Of a stretch of 64,000 nt of DNA, positions 35,793 through 43,469 are shown piece by piece; position 1 is the first letter of the stretch; each line of letters begins with the position of its first letter. This DNA comes from Actinomycetospora corticicola (lineage in GTDB: Bacteria > Actinomycetota > Actinomycetes > Mycobacteriales > Pseudonocardiaceae): positions 1,178,001 through 1,242,000 of the forward strand of contig NZ_JACCBN010000001.1 in NCBI RefSeq assembly GCF_013409505.1, read 5' to 3'. The translations under genes were made by a program, and so were the position numbers. The notes beneath the pieces were generated by a model. The model saw only the letters and a program-made list of their open reading frames with translations, made no database searches and was not told the origin of the DNA.

Positions 35793-35805
35793 ATGTGGCC
35801 TGCGG

Positions 35806-35853
35806 CCATGTGAGCAGAAAGGGTCGCCATAGCGACCCTTTCTGCTCACATGG
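35806..35853. terminator. Perfect 22-bp stem-loop after ureC (GTGAGCAGAAA family)
   Basis: Left arm 35806-35827 and right arm 35832-35853 pair perfectly around a CATA loop; the arm includes TGTGAGCAGAAAGGGTCGC. It is 13 bp after the ureC stop. The right arm supplies an ATG (35850) that lengthens the next frame. Confidence 0.8.
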
Positions 35854-35864
35854 ACCATGTCCAC

Positions 35865-36359
35865 ATGGCGGTCACGCACTCGATCACGGACAGCCCGCTC
35901 GGCCCGCTGACGTTGCGGGCCGACGACGGCGTGCTGTCCGGGCTGTACATGACCGAGCACCGCCACGGGCCCTCCGCCGACGCCCTGGGGGAGCGGGTCG
36001 ACGACGCGGCGCCCGCCGCCCGCGAGGAGCTGGCCGCCTACTTCGACGGGGACCTCCGCGAGTTCACCGTCGACGTCGTGCTGCGCGGCACCGAGTTCCA
36101 GTCGCGGGTGTGGGCGGCGCTGCGGACGATCCCGTACGGCGAGACGTGGACCTACGGCGAGCTCGCGGCGCGGATCGATGCGCCGACCGCCGTGCGCGCG
36201 GTCGGGCTCGCGAACGGGAAGAACCCGATCAGCATCGTCGTCCCGTGCCACCGGGTGGTCGGGGCGAACGGGTCGCTCACCGGCTACGGCGGCGGCATGG
36301 AGCGCAAGCGCGCGCTGCTCGACCTCGAGGGCCTCGGGGCGCCCACGCTGTTCGGCTGA
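35865..36359 (+). CDS. ogt: Methylated-DNA--protein-cysteine methyltransferase
   Basis: O6-alkylguanine-DNA alkyltransferase (164 aa from this start). It transfers alkyl groups to Cys128 in the PCHRVVG active site. The helix-turn-helix TYGELAARIDAP, the Asn hinge in GLANGKNP and the C-terminal GGMERKRALLDLEG are conserved. ATG 35865 is chosen because the upstream ATG 35850 lies in the hairpin arm; neither has a good ribosome site. The gene interrupts the urease cluster between ureC and ureF. Confidence 0.92.
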   Translation: MAVTHSITDSPLGPLTLRADDGVLSGLYMTEHRHGPSADALGERVDDAAPAAREELAAYFDGDLREFTVDVVLRGTEFQSRVWAALRTIPYGETWTYGELAARIDAPTAVRAVGLANGKNPISIVVPCHRVVGANGSLTGYGGGMERKRALLDLEGLGAPTLFG

Positions 36360-36373
36360 GCGAAGGTCCGGAC

Positions 36374-36415
36374 GTGTGGGGCGCGTCGCCGGCGCCCGTG
36401 GGCGTGTCGCCACAC
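36374..36415. terminator. Weak stem-loop between ogt and ureF
   Basis: GTGTGG (36374-36379) pairs with CCACAC (36410-36415) around a GC-rich loop with partial internal pairing. It could end ogt transcription before the separate ureF promoter. Confidence 0.4.
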
Positions 36416-36461
36416 AGGTCGGGATCTCCTGGTCGTAACAGAGCCCGACTACGGTGTCCGC

Positions 36462-37196
36462 GTGCCCGCGCCGGAGCTGTGGTTGCTCGCCGACTCCCGG
36501 CTGCCGACCGGCGGGCACGCGCACTCCGGCGGCATCGAGGCGGCGGTCCGACGCGGGTTGGTGCGGGCTCCCGACGACGTGGCGGCCTGGCTCGCCGGAC
36601 GGGTCCCGACGGCGGGTCTGGTCACCGCCGCCGCTGCGGCCGCGGCGTGCGCGCTGGTCCATCCGCGAGGGGAGGATCCGAGCGCTCTTGTGGCCCGAGG
36701 GTTCCCCTCACGCGGGACGGCGGTGACCGACTGGGCGCCCTGGGACGCGGCGATCTCGGCGCGCACCCCGGTGGCGGCACTGCGTGAGGTGTCCCGCCAG
36801 CAGGGCCGGGCGATGCTGCGGACGGTCCGGCAGGCCTGGCCGCACGCCGAGGTCGCGGGCCTCGGGACCCGGCCGCACCAGGCCCTCGTGCTGGGCGTGG
36901 CGGCGGCCGCCGCCGGGGCCACTCCCGAGGACGCGGCCGGCCTCGCCGTCCACCACCTCGTCGGCCAGGTCTGCTCGGCCGCGGTCCGACTGCTCGGGCT
37001 CGACCCCCTGGCGCTCGCGGGTGTGCACGCGCGGGCCCTGGCCGAGCACGCACCCGTCGTCGGGACGGCCTCGGACGCCGGGACGACGGCGGCCGCGGCG
37101 CTCGACCCCCGACTGCTGCCCACCGCGACGACGCCGTTGCCGGAGGTGCTCGCCGTCCTGCACGCCCGATCCGAGGGAGCCCTCTTTGCTTCATAG
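36462..37196 (+). CDS. ureF: Urease accessory protein UreF
   Basis: Nickel-insertion accessory protein (244 aa), mostly helical. The family signature [25 protein letters not shown] opening is present (read as [11 protein letters not shown] then HSGGIEAAV), and the C-terminal [11 protein letters not shown] end is typical. It recruits UreG to apo-urease-UreD. TACGGT (36450-36455) ends 6 nt before GTG 36462, so this gene likely has its own leaderless promoter rather than depending on ureC transcription. It overlaps ureG by 11 bp. Confidence 0.92.
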   Translation: MPAPELWLLADSRLPTGGHAHSGGIEAAVRRGLVRAPDDVAAWLAGRVPTAGLVTAAAAAAACALVHPRGEDPSALVARGFPSRGTAVTDWAPWDAAISARTPVAALREVSRQQGRAMLRTVRQAWPHAEVAGLGTRPHQALVLGVAAAAAGATPEDAAGLAVHHLVGQVCSAAVRLLGLDPLALAGVHARALAEHAPVVGTASDAGTTAAAALDPRLLPTATTPLPEVLAVLHARSEGALFAS

Positions 37197-37845
37197 ACTC
37201 GACGAACTCGACCTGTCCGGCGGCTCGCACGACCACCCGAAGCCCGGTCGGGCGGTGCGCATCGGCATCGGTGGGCCGGTCGGCTGCGGGAAGACCGCGC
37301 TGGTGGCGGCCCTGTGCCGGGCGCTGCGGGACGAGCTGGCGCTCGCCGTCGTCACCAACGACATCTACACCACCGAGGACGCCGACTTCCTGCGCCGCGA
37401 GGCGGTGCTCGACGCCGAGCGGATCGTCGCCGTCCGCACCGGGTGCTGCCCGCACACCGCCATCCGGGACGACGTGACCGCGAACCTCGACGCCGTCGAG
37501 GACCTCGTCGAGCGATTCGACCCGGACCTCGTGCTCGTCGAGTCCGGCGGCGACAACCTCACCGCGACCTTCAGCTACGGCCTCATCGACCGCCAGATCT
37601 TCGTCATCGACACCGCGGGCGGGGACGACGTGCCCCGGAAGGGCGGTCCCGGCGTGGCCGGCGCCGACCTGCTGGTGATCAACAAGGTCGACCTGGCGCC
37701 GCTCGTCGGCGCCGACACCGACCGGATGGCCGGCGACGCGGCGCGGGTGCGGGACGGGAAGCCGACCGCCCTGGTGAGCGTCCGGACCGCTCCGATCACC
37801 GAGGTCGTCGACTGGGTGCGCGCGCAGGTGCGGGTCGCGGCATGA
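37186..37845 (+). CDS. ureG: Urease accessory GTPase UreG
   Basis: SIMIBI-class GTPase (219 aa) that delivers nickel to urease. P-loop [11 protein letters not shown] with Lys36, the metal-binding Cys88-Pro89-His90 motif in [24 protein letters not shown], and guanine motif NKVD are all present. A short His-containing N-terminus (SGGSHDHP) may help nickel binding. The start is inferred as TTG 37186, preceded by GAGGGAG at 6 nt and overlapping ureF; no ATG or GTG fits. Its stop overlaps the ureD ATG. Confidence 0.93.
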   Translation: MLHRLDELDLSGGSHDHPKPGRAVRIGIGGPVGCGKTALVAALCRALRDELALAVVTNDIYTTEDADFLRREAVLDAERIVAVRTGCCPHTAIRDDVTANLDAVEDLVERFDPDLVLVESGGDNLTATFSYGLIDRQIFVIDTAGGDDVPRKGGPGVAGADLLVINKVDLAPLVGADTDRMAGDAARVRDGKPTALVSVRTAPITEVVDWVRAQVRVAA

Positions 37846-38573
37846 CGGGTGCCGTCCTCGCGGCGGCGCGGGTGTCGGTCACCGGCGGGCGCCTGACGTG
37901 GGCCTCGGCCCCGCCGGTGGTGCTGCGGCGGACCGGGCCCCGGCAGGTGCACGTGGTGGCCGTCGGCGGCGGCCCGCTCGGTGGTGACCGGCTGGGCCTC
38001 GAGATCGACCTCGGGCCGGGGGAGCGCCTGACGGTGCACTCGGCCGCGGCGACGCTGGTCCAACCCGGCCGTGACCCGGCCGCCGAGGCCTCCTTCGACG
38101 TGGTGGCCCGCCTCGCACCGGGCGCGGATCTCCTCTGGGCGCCGGAGCCGACCGTGGTGTGCGACGGGGCGGTCTGGGCCCCGTCGGTCCGGCTCGAGGT
38201 GGCCGAGGGCGCGACGGCTCAGGTCGTCGAGCAGGTCGTGCTGGGGCGGGCCGGCCAGGCCGGCGGTCGGTGTTCCTCGTCGGTGGACGTGACGTTCGGC
38301 GGTCGGTCCCTGCTCGCGACGACGACGGTGCTCGCCGGCGGCGACCCGGCCCTGGCCGGCATCGGCGGGACCGGGGGTGCGCGGTCGGTCGGGACGGTGG
38401 TGCGGGTGGGTGCCGGGCCGCACGGTGAGGACGGCGGCATCGACGACGACGTGCTCTGGGCCCGGAGCCCGTTGGACGGGCCGGGGTCGGTGCTGTCGGT
38501 GGTCGGGACGGTCCGCGGGGTCGCGCGCGTGCTGGCGGCGGACGGGGCCGGGGTGATGTCGTCGGTCGGCTAG
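37842..38573 (+). CDS. ureD: Urease accessory protein UreD (UreH)
   Basis: Beta-rich scaffold protein (243 aa) that binds apo-urease and forms the tunnel carrying nickel from UreG/UreF. The [30 protein letters not shown] region, here read as [16 protein letters not shown], is diagnostic. The ATG overlaps the ureG stop (ATGA). It is the last gene of the cluster; no ureE is present, as is common in actinobacteria. It ends at a 39-bp perfect palindrome. Confidence 0.9.
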   Translation: MTGAVLAAARVSVTGGRLTWASAPPVVLRRTGPRQVHVVAVGGGPLGGDRLGLEIDLGPGERLTVHSAAATLVQPGRDPAAEASFDVVARLAPGADLLWAPEPTVVCDGAVWAPSVRLEVAEGATAQVVEQVVLGRAGQAGGRCSSSVDVTFGGRSLLATTTVLAGGDPALAGIGGTGGARSVGTVVRVGAGPHGEDGGIDDDVLWARSPLDGPGSVLSVVGTVRGVARVLAADGAGVMSSVG

Positions 38574-38584
38574 GTTGCTGAATC

Positions 38585-38623
38585 CCGTGTCTGGTGCGCA
38601 GGAATCCTGCGCACCAGACACGG
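38585..38623. terminator. Perfect 39-bp palindrome between ureD and the Pro/Ala-rich gene
   Basis: Left arm CCGTGTCTGGTGCGCAGGA and its exact complement flank a single A (38604). It lies in the 90-bp gap between convergent genes. No second copy of the arm was seen in the window. Confidence 0.7.
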
Positions 38624-38663
38624 CGCTCAGTGACCTGGCGGGTGGGGGGCACTCGCCCCGGCG

Positions 38664-40466
38664 TCAGTTGTCCCGGTTCTCCGTGCCGAACCCCTCGGCC
38701 GCGCCGTCCGTGACCGGCTCGAACCAGCCCGCGACCGGTGCCTTCGAGGAGCGCCGCGGAGTCTGCGGCTCGGCGGGTGTCCCGCCGACCGCCTCGTCGG
38801 AGACCTCCGGGAGCGGAGCCGACGGGCTGAAGAGGTCCGTTCCCGCTGCGGGGGTCGGCGTCGGCCGCGGTGTCCGTATCGTCCCGGCGAGGCCGGGGTG
38901 GCTCGCGGGAGCCGGTCCCGGCGACGGGTCGTCGGTGTCGGTCCGGGGCTCGTCGGCCGGGGCCGAGGGCCGGGGGCTGGGCCGCGACGACGGCTGGGAC
39001 CCGGGCCCCTGATCGGCCGGGGCGGCCGCCGACCCGGTGGCAGCGGGCTGCGGCGCGGACGCAGGGCCGACCGGAGTCACGGCCGGCTGCGACGCCGACG
39101 TCGGACCGGCGGACGGCGTGACGGCGGGCTGGGGGCCGGACGACGGGCTGGGCGACGGCGCGACGGCGGGCTGCGAGCCGGACGACGGGCTCGGCGACGG
39201 CGCGACGGCGGGCTGCGGTGCGGACGCCGGGCCGGCCGGGCGGGTCACCGCCGGCTGCGGTGCGGACGCCGGGCCCGCCGCGGGCTGCGACGGCGGAACG
39301 GCCGGCATCGGCGAGGACGGCGAGGGAGAGGGCTGCGGCGACGGACGCACGGCGGGCGACGGTGCGGAGGCGGGCCCGGTGGACGCGCCGTCGCGGGCGG
39401 GCGGGGGCGTGCCCGGGTCGGCGTCGGCGGTGGTCGGGGTGCCGCCCACGGCGGCCTCGTCGACGTCGACCGCGGCGGCCGCGGTGACCCCGTTGACCCC
39501 GTTGACCGAGCGGGAGGCGGCGGGCGTCAGGTCGGTGTCGGCCTCGTCGGGGTCGGCGCCGGTGGGCGTGCCGCCGACCGCGGCCTCGTCGACCCCGGCC
39601 GGACCCGGGTCGGACGGCGGCGACACGCGAGCCGCGGAGGTCACGGGCACGTCGGGCTGTGCCACCTCGGCGGGCGAGGAGGGGGCCTCGGCGGCGTCGG
39701 GGTCGGCGCCGGTGGGTGTCCCGCCGACGGCGGACTCGTCGACCCCGGCCGGGCCCGGGTCGGGCCGGTCGGTGCCCTCGACGGTGCCCGCTTCCCTGTC
39801 ACCGGGTGCACGCAGCGACGCCTTGCCTGCACTCGAGGTGCTCAGGACCGGCACGGCCTCGGTGGGCAGGTCCGCGGTGTGCTCCGGGGCGGCCGCGAAC
39901 GGACCGGAGCCGGAGGCCGCGGCGGCCGCACCGAGCCCCGCGGCGCCGACGGCTGCGCCGCCCGCCGCGAGGCCGGCCGTCTGCGGCGAGAGCCGGACCC
40001 CGGCCTGGGCGACCACCTGCTGGCCGTGCTCGTCGAGCAGCGCGTGCCGTCCGGTCGGCGCGTCGTCGGCGAACGGCTCGGGCGCGAACCCCGGGGGAGG
40101 GGTGGGCACGGCCGTGGTCGGTGCGTCCGCCCCCGCGGCGGCCGCCTCGGCGGGCAGCCGGCGGAACAGCGCGGTGAGGATGAGGACCCAGGAGACGACG
40201 GTGAGGGCCGCGACCACCAGGGCGATGACGGTCGCCACCGTCACGGCCGTCTGCGGGTCCCCGCCGCCCCGGACGATCGAGGAGGGGATCACGTTGACCA
40301 GTGCGCCGGCGATGATCGCCACGAGCTGCAGGGCGAGGCCCCAGAGCGCGGGGGTGGCGACGTCGGGCTGCACCCGACGCCGCTGGATGGCGAGCACCAG
40401 GCCCACGACGACGGCGACGCCCGCCGGCAGGAAGGCGAACGCGAACCGCAGACCGGACTCGACCAT
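38664..40466 (-). CDS. Membrane protein with long Pro/Ala/Ser-rich repeat tail
   Basis: A 600-residue protein of unknown family. Three hydrophobic segments lie in residues 8-105 (VAVVVGLVLAI, ALQLVAIIAGALV, VIALVVAALTVVSWVLILTAL), followed by about 490 disordered residues. The tail contains four copies of a D-E-(S/A)-A-V-G-G-T-P motif, two inside a roughly 70-bp DNA direct repeat (about 39542-39612 and 39692-39760), and at least seven Q-P-A-V-containing units (about 39040-39310). It ends with VAGWFEPVTDG. A degenerate repeat-family copy (39790-39834) is in frame in the tail. TAGATT (40478-40473) 6 nt before ATG 40466 suggests a leaderless start. Possibly a multivalent scaffold; function unknown. 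Confidence 0.7.
   Translation of the reverse strand: MVESGLRFAFAFLPAGVAVVVGLVLAIQRRRVQPDVATPALWGLALQLVAIIAGALVNVIPSSIVRGGGDPQTAVTVATVIALVVAALTVVSWVLILTALFRRLPAEAAAAGADAPTTAVPTPPPGFAPEPFADDAPTGRHALLDEHGQQVVAQAGVRLSPQTAGLAAGGAAVGAAGLGAAAAASGSGPFAAAPEHTADLPTEAVPVLSTSSAGKASLRAPGDREAGTVEGTDRPDPGPAGVDESAVGGTPTGADPDAAEAPSSPAEVAQPDVPVTSAARVSPPSDPGPAGVDEAAVGGTPTGADPDEADTDLTPAASRSVNGVNGVTAAAAVDVDEAAVGGTPTTADADPGTPPPARDGASTGPASAPSPAVRPSPQPSPSPSSPMPAVPPSQPAAGPASAPQPAVTRPAGPASAPQPAVAPSPSPSSGSQPAVAPSPSPSSGPQPAVTPSAGPTSASQPAVTPVGPASAPQPAATGSAAAPADQGPGSQPSSRPSPRPSAPADEPRTDTDDPSPGPAPASHPGLAGTIRTPRPTPTPAAGTDLFSPSAPLPEVSDEAVGGTPAEPQTPRRSSKAPVAGWFEPVTDGAAEGFGTENRDN
39790..39834 (-). repeat. Degenerate copy E of the GGCAGGAAAGC repeat, in frame in a coding region
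   Basis: On the minus strand it reads TGCAGGCAAGGCGTCGCTGC, then GTGCACCCGGTGACAGGGAA. It aligns across its length with the copy at 46556-46601. It encodes AGKASLRAPGDREAG within the disordered tail of the Pro/Ala-rich protein. Confidence 0.6.
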
Positions 40467-40527
40467 GCGCCGAATCTAACGAATGGGTACGACATCCACC
40501 GCGACGTGGTTCCGGGACGATGGACCC

Positions 40528-41229
40528 GTGGAACCGATCACGGCCGCCGAGGCCCTCGTCGACGTCGACACCCTGGGCGGGTTCTTCGTCCTGGCCATCG
40601 GCCCGGTCGAGGGCGCCGACCCCTCGTGGCGGCCCCTCGGGGAGTTCGCCGGCGACGTCCTGGACGCCCGGATCGACGCGATCGCCGAGCAGCTCGGGGC
40701 CACCCGCCGGGTGGCCGGATCCCTGCTCGGGCTCTCGGTGTCGGCGCGGGTGACCGGGCTCGTCCTGGGCGCGGCGGCCCTGCACGGCCTGGTGCCCCGG
40801 CTGCACGACCGGCTGCACTGGCGCCCCTGGGCCGGTGGTCCCGCCCCCCTCTGGCTGGGCGAACCCGAGGCCCTGGCTCCCGACGACGGGCTCGGCGCGA
40901 CCGCCGCGGCGGAGATCGACCGGACCCTCGCGCCGGTCCTCGGGGCGATCCGCGCCCAGGCGAGCGTGTCCGACCAGGTCCTCCGGGGGAACGTGGCCTC
41001 GTCGGTCGGCGGCGCGCTGCGGATGATCCTCACCGACCGCCCCGCGACCGGCGCCCGGGCGCTCGAGGTGGCCCGGTCCGTCGTCGGGAACCCGCCCTGG
41101 GAGGGCCTGGGGGAGTTCGGGCCCGAGCCCGCGCACCCCACCGGGGTCGGCTTCCGGCGCCGGACGTGCTGCCTCTTCTACCAGGTGCCTGGCGGCGGGA
41201 CCTGCGCCGACTGCGTCCTGGCGAGCTGA
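40528..41229 (+). CDS. FhuF-like (2Fe-2S) ferric-siderophore reductase
   Basis: A 233-residue protein from this start. The C-terminal cysteine signature RRTCCLFYQVPG followed by GTCADC is the Cys-Cys-x10-Cys-x2-Cys [2Fe-2S] site of FhuF-type proteins, which reduce siderophore-bound iron. The rest matches the alpha-helical FhuF fold only loosely. A longer start (ATG 40483) would leave only 16 bp to the divergent neighbour, so GTG 40528 is preferred. It converges with the M50 protease gene with one base between stops. Confidence 0.8.
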   Translation: MEPITAAEALVDVDTLGGFFVLAIGPVEGADPSWRPLGEFAGDVLDARIDAIAEQLGATRRVAGSLLGLSVSARVTGLVLGAAALHGLVPRLHDRLHWRPWAGGPAPLWLGEPEALAPDDGLGATAAAEIDRTLAPVLGAIRAQASVSDQVLRGNVASSVGGALRMILTDRPATGARALEVARSVVGNPPWEGLGEFGPEPAHPTGVGFRRRTCCLFYQVPGGGTCADCVLAS

Positions 41230-41230
41230 C

Positions 41231-41944
41231 TCACGGCAGCGGCGGCCACGCGAGCAGCAGGTTCGCCGCGAGGATCAGCGAGATCACGCCGACCAGCGCG
41301 AACAGGGCGACGACGGCACCCGCCGGGACGCCGGTGAGGCGCTCGACCTGGTCCGGGTCGGACGTCGGCGCACCGCGGCGCTGCAGCCGGGAGCGCTTCT
41401 GCGCCATCTCCAGCACCGTCTTCAGCCCGCCCACGATGAGGAACCACGTGACGAAGCAGGCGAACGCGTACTGGGTGGTCACCGAGCCGTACGCGATGAC
41501 GAGCGCGACGACGGCGCCGGTGAGCACCACCGACACGACCCCGAAGACGTTGCGGATCAGCACCAGCGTGCCGAGCAGCACCATGATCGCGAGGCCCAGC
41601 ATCGTCGGGACCGCCCCGCCCGCCACGAGCGCGGCCGCACCCAGCCCGAGCAGCGGCGGCGTCGGGTAGCCCGCGAAGGCCGTCGCCGCCATGCCGGGCC
41701 CCGTCGGTCGACCCTTCGACAGGGTCACGCCGGACGTGTCGGAGTGCAGCCGGATCCGGGTCATCGTCCGGCCGGTCATGATCGCGACGAGGGCGTGCCC
41801 GCCCTCGTGGGCGATGGTCACGACGTTGCGGGCCACCCGCCAGGTGGTGTCGAACGCGATCACGAGCAGCGCGACGAGGCCGGCGCAGACGACCAGGGCG
41901 ACCTGGGTCTGGGCGGCGGTGAGGTCACCGAGTGGTTCGAGCAC
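41231..41944 (-). CDS. M50-like membrane metalloprotease
   Basis: A 237-residue membrane protein with about six hydrophobic segments. The zinc-binding HEGGH motif is at His46-Glu47-His50 inside a helix (TIAHEGGHALVAIMTGR), as in site-2-type M50 peptidases. The second metal ligand (an Asp/Asn in a later helix) is not obvious to me. GTG 41944 is preceded by AGGAG at about 5 nt. It shares a 27-bp divergent promoter with the DHA2 exporter. Confidence 0.8.
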   Translation of the reverse strand: MLEPLGDLTAAQTQVALVVCAGLVALLVIAFDTTWRVARNVVTIAHEGGHALVAIMTGRTMTRIRLHSDTSGVTLSKGRPTGPGMAATAFAGYPTPPLLGLGAAALVAGGAVPTMLGLAIMVLLGTLVLIRNVFGVVSVVLTGAVVALVIAYGSVTTQYAFACFVTWFLIVGGLKTVLEMAQKRSRLQRRGAPTSDPDQVERLTGVPAGAVVALFALVGVISLILAANLLLAWPPLP

Positions 41945-41954
41945 AGTGCTCCTG

Positions 41955-41964
41955 ACCGTAGCGT
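41955..41964. promoter_or_regulatory. Overlapping divergent -10 boxes
   Basis: TAGCGT on the plus strand (41959-41964) and TACGGT on the minus strand (41960-41955) share the central TA. The plus box ends 7 nt before GTG 41972; the minus box would give a leader of only a few bases before GTG 41944. The two promoters should exclude each other. Confidence 0.5.
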
Positions 41965-41971
41965 GGTGCCC

Positions 41972-43420
41972 GTGGCGGACGAGCTGCGCATGAGGACCCC
42001 CGCGGGGCGCTGGGTCCTGGCGACGACGGTGCTGGGTACGGGGCTCGCGATGCTGGACTCGACGGTGGTCAACGTCGCCCTCGAGCGCATCGGGTCGGAC
42101 TTCGGCGCCGCCTTCGCGGACCTGCAGTGGACGATCAACGCCTACACGCTCACCCTCGCCGGCTTCATCCTGCTCGGCGGCTCCCTGGGCGACCGCTTCG
42201 GACGCCGCCGGATCTTCCTCGTCGGGGTGGTCTGGTTCGCCCTCGCGTCCGCGCTGTGCGGGCTCGCGCCGTCGGTCGAGGTGCTCATCGCGGCGCGCGC
42301 GCTGCAGGGCGTCGGCGGGGCCCTCCTGACGCCGGGCTCGCTCGCACTGATCTCCGCGTCCTTCCGCGGCGAGGACCGGGCCGCGGCCATCGGGGCGTGG
42401 TCGGGCCTCGCCGGGGTGGCGGGCGCCGTCGGCCCCTTCGTCGGCGGGTGGCTCGTGGAGTGGAACTGGCGGGCGGTGTTCCTGGTCAACCTGCCGGTCG
42501 CCGCCGTCATCGTCGTGGCCGCGCTGCGCCACGTCCCCGAGTCGGTCGACCCCTCGGCCGTGAAGCACCTCGACCTGCCGGGCACGGTGCTCGCGCTGCT
42601 CGGGCTCGGGGCCCTGACCTGGTCGCTGACCGAGGCCGGCGCGGCCGGGGCCTCCCCGGCGGTCCTGACGACGGGGGTGGCCGGGGTGGTCGCGCTCGCC
42701 GCCTTCGTCGTGGTCGAGCGCCGCTCGCGGTCGCCGCTCGTGCCACCCGACCTGTTCGCCAACCCGCGCTTCTCCGCCCTCAACGTGGTGACGCTGCTGA
42801 TGTACGCCGCGCTCGGGGTGCTGTTCGTGCTCCTGGTGCTGCAGCTGCAGGTCGTCGCGGGCTTCTCGCCGCTACGGGCCGGGCTGTCCACGCTGCCCAT
42901 CACGCTGGTGATGCTGCTGCTGTCCGCGCGGGCCGGACGGCTCGCGTCCCGGATCGGTCCGCGCCTCCCGATGACGGTGGGGCTCGTCGTCGCGTCCGCC
43001 GGGATGCTGCTGCTCCTGCGCGTCGGCCCCGACGCCTCGTACTGGACCGACGTGCTGCCCGCGGTGCTGCTCTTCGCGCTCGGGCTCTCGGCCACGGTCG
43101 CCCCGCTCACCGCCACCGTGCTCGACGCGGCCGACGACCGGCACGCGGGCGTCGCCTCCGGGGTGAACAACGCCGTCGCCCGCGCCGCCGGCCTGCTCGC
43201 CGTCGCCGTCATCCCGGCCGCGGCGGGGATCGCGGGGGCGGACTACACGGACCCGGTCGCCTTCTCCGCGGGCTACCACCGCGCCGTCGTCATCGCGGCG
43301 TCCCTGCTGCTGGGTGCGGCCGTGCTGACCGTCCTGCTGCTGCGCCCGTCCCCGCGCTTCCAGGTGCACGAGTGCACGCACTGCGGGGTGACCGAGCCCG
43401 CGCCCGACCCGTCGTCGTGA
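41972..43420 (+). CDS. DHA2-family MFS exporter (14 TM) with C-terminal CxxC motif
   Basis: A 482-residue drug:H+ antiporter-2-type transporter. Motif LDSTVVNVAL in helix 1, GSLGDRFGRRR between helices 2 and 3, and ARALQGVGGALLTPGSLALI (motif C-like) are present, with about 14 hydrophobic segments. The tail ends HECTHCGVTEP, a CxxC unit that could bind metal; the NCS1 permease in the window also ends in a Cys-rich tail. GTG 41972 fits the leaderless -10 spacing; ATG 41990 is the alternative. The substrate is unknown. Confidence 0.88.
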   Translation: MADELRMRTPAGRWVLATTVLGTGLAMLDSTVVNVALERIGSDFGAAFADLQWTINAYTLTLAGFILLGGSLGDRFGRRRIFLVGVVWFALASALCGLAPSVEVLIAARALQGVGGALLTPGSLALISASFRGEDRAAAIGAWSGLAGVAGAVGPFVGGWLVEWNWRAVFLVNLPVAAVIVVAALRHVPESVDPSAVKHLDLPGTVLALLGLGALTWSLTEAGAAGASPAVLTTGVAGVVALAAFVVVERRSRSPLVPPDLFANPRFSALNVVTLLMYAALGVLFVLLVLQLQVVAGFSPLRAGLSTLPITLVMLLLSARAGRLASRIGPRLPMTVGLVVASAGMLLLLRVGPDASYWTDVLPAVLLFALGLSATVAPLTATVLDAADDRHAGVASGVNNAVARAAGLLAVAVIPAAAGIAGADYTDPVAFSAGYHRAVVIAASLLLGAAVLTVLLLRPSPRFQVHECTHCGVTEPAPDPSS

Positions 43421-43469
43421 TGGGCGCCGGGACGTGTCAACCGCGCTCCGGTGGGGGAAGCTCGTCTTC

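Noticed and set aside
39040..39310. Tandem repeats considered as a CRISPR array
   Set aside because: Unit length is inconsistent, there are no unique spacers, and the sequence is an in-frame Pro/Ala/Ser-rich coding region.
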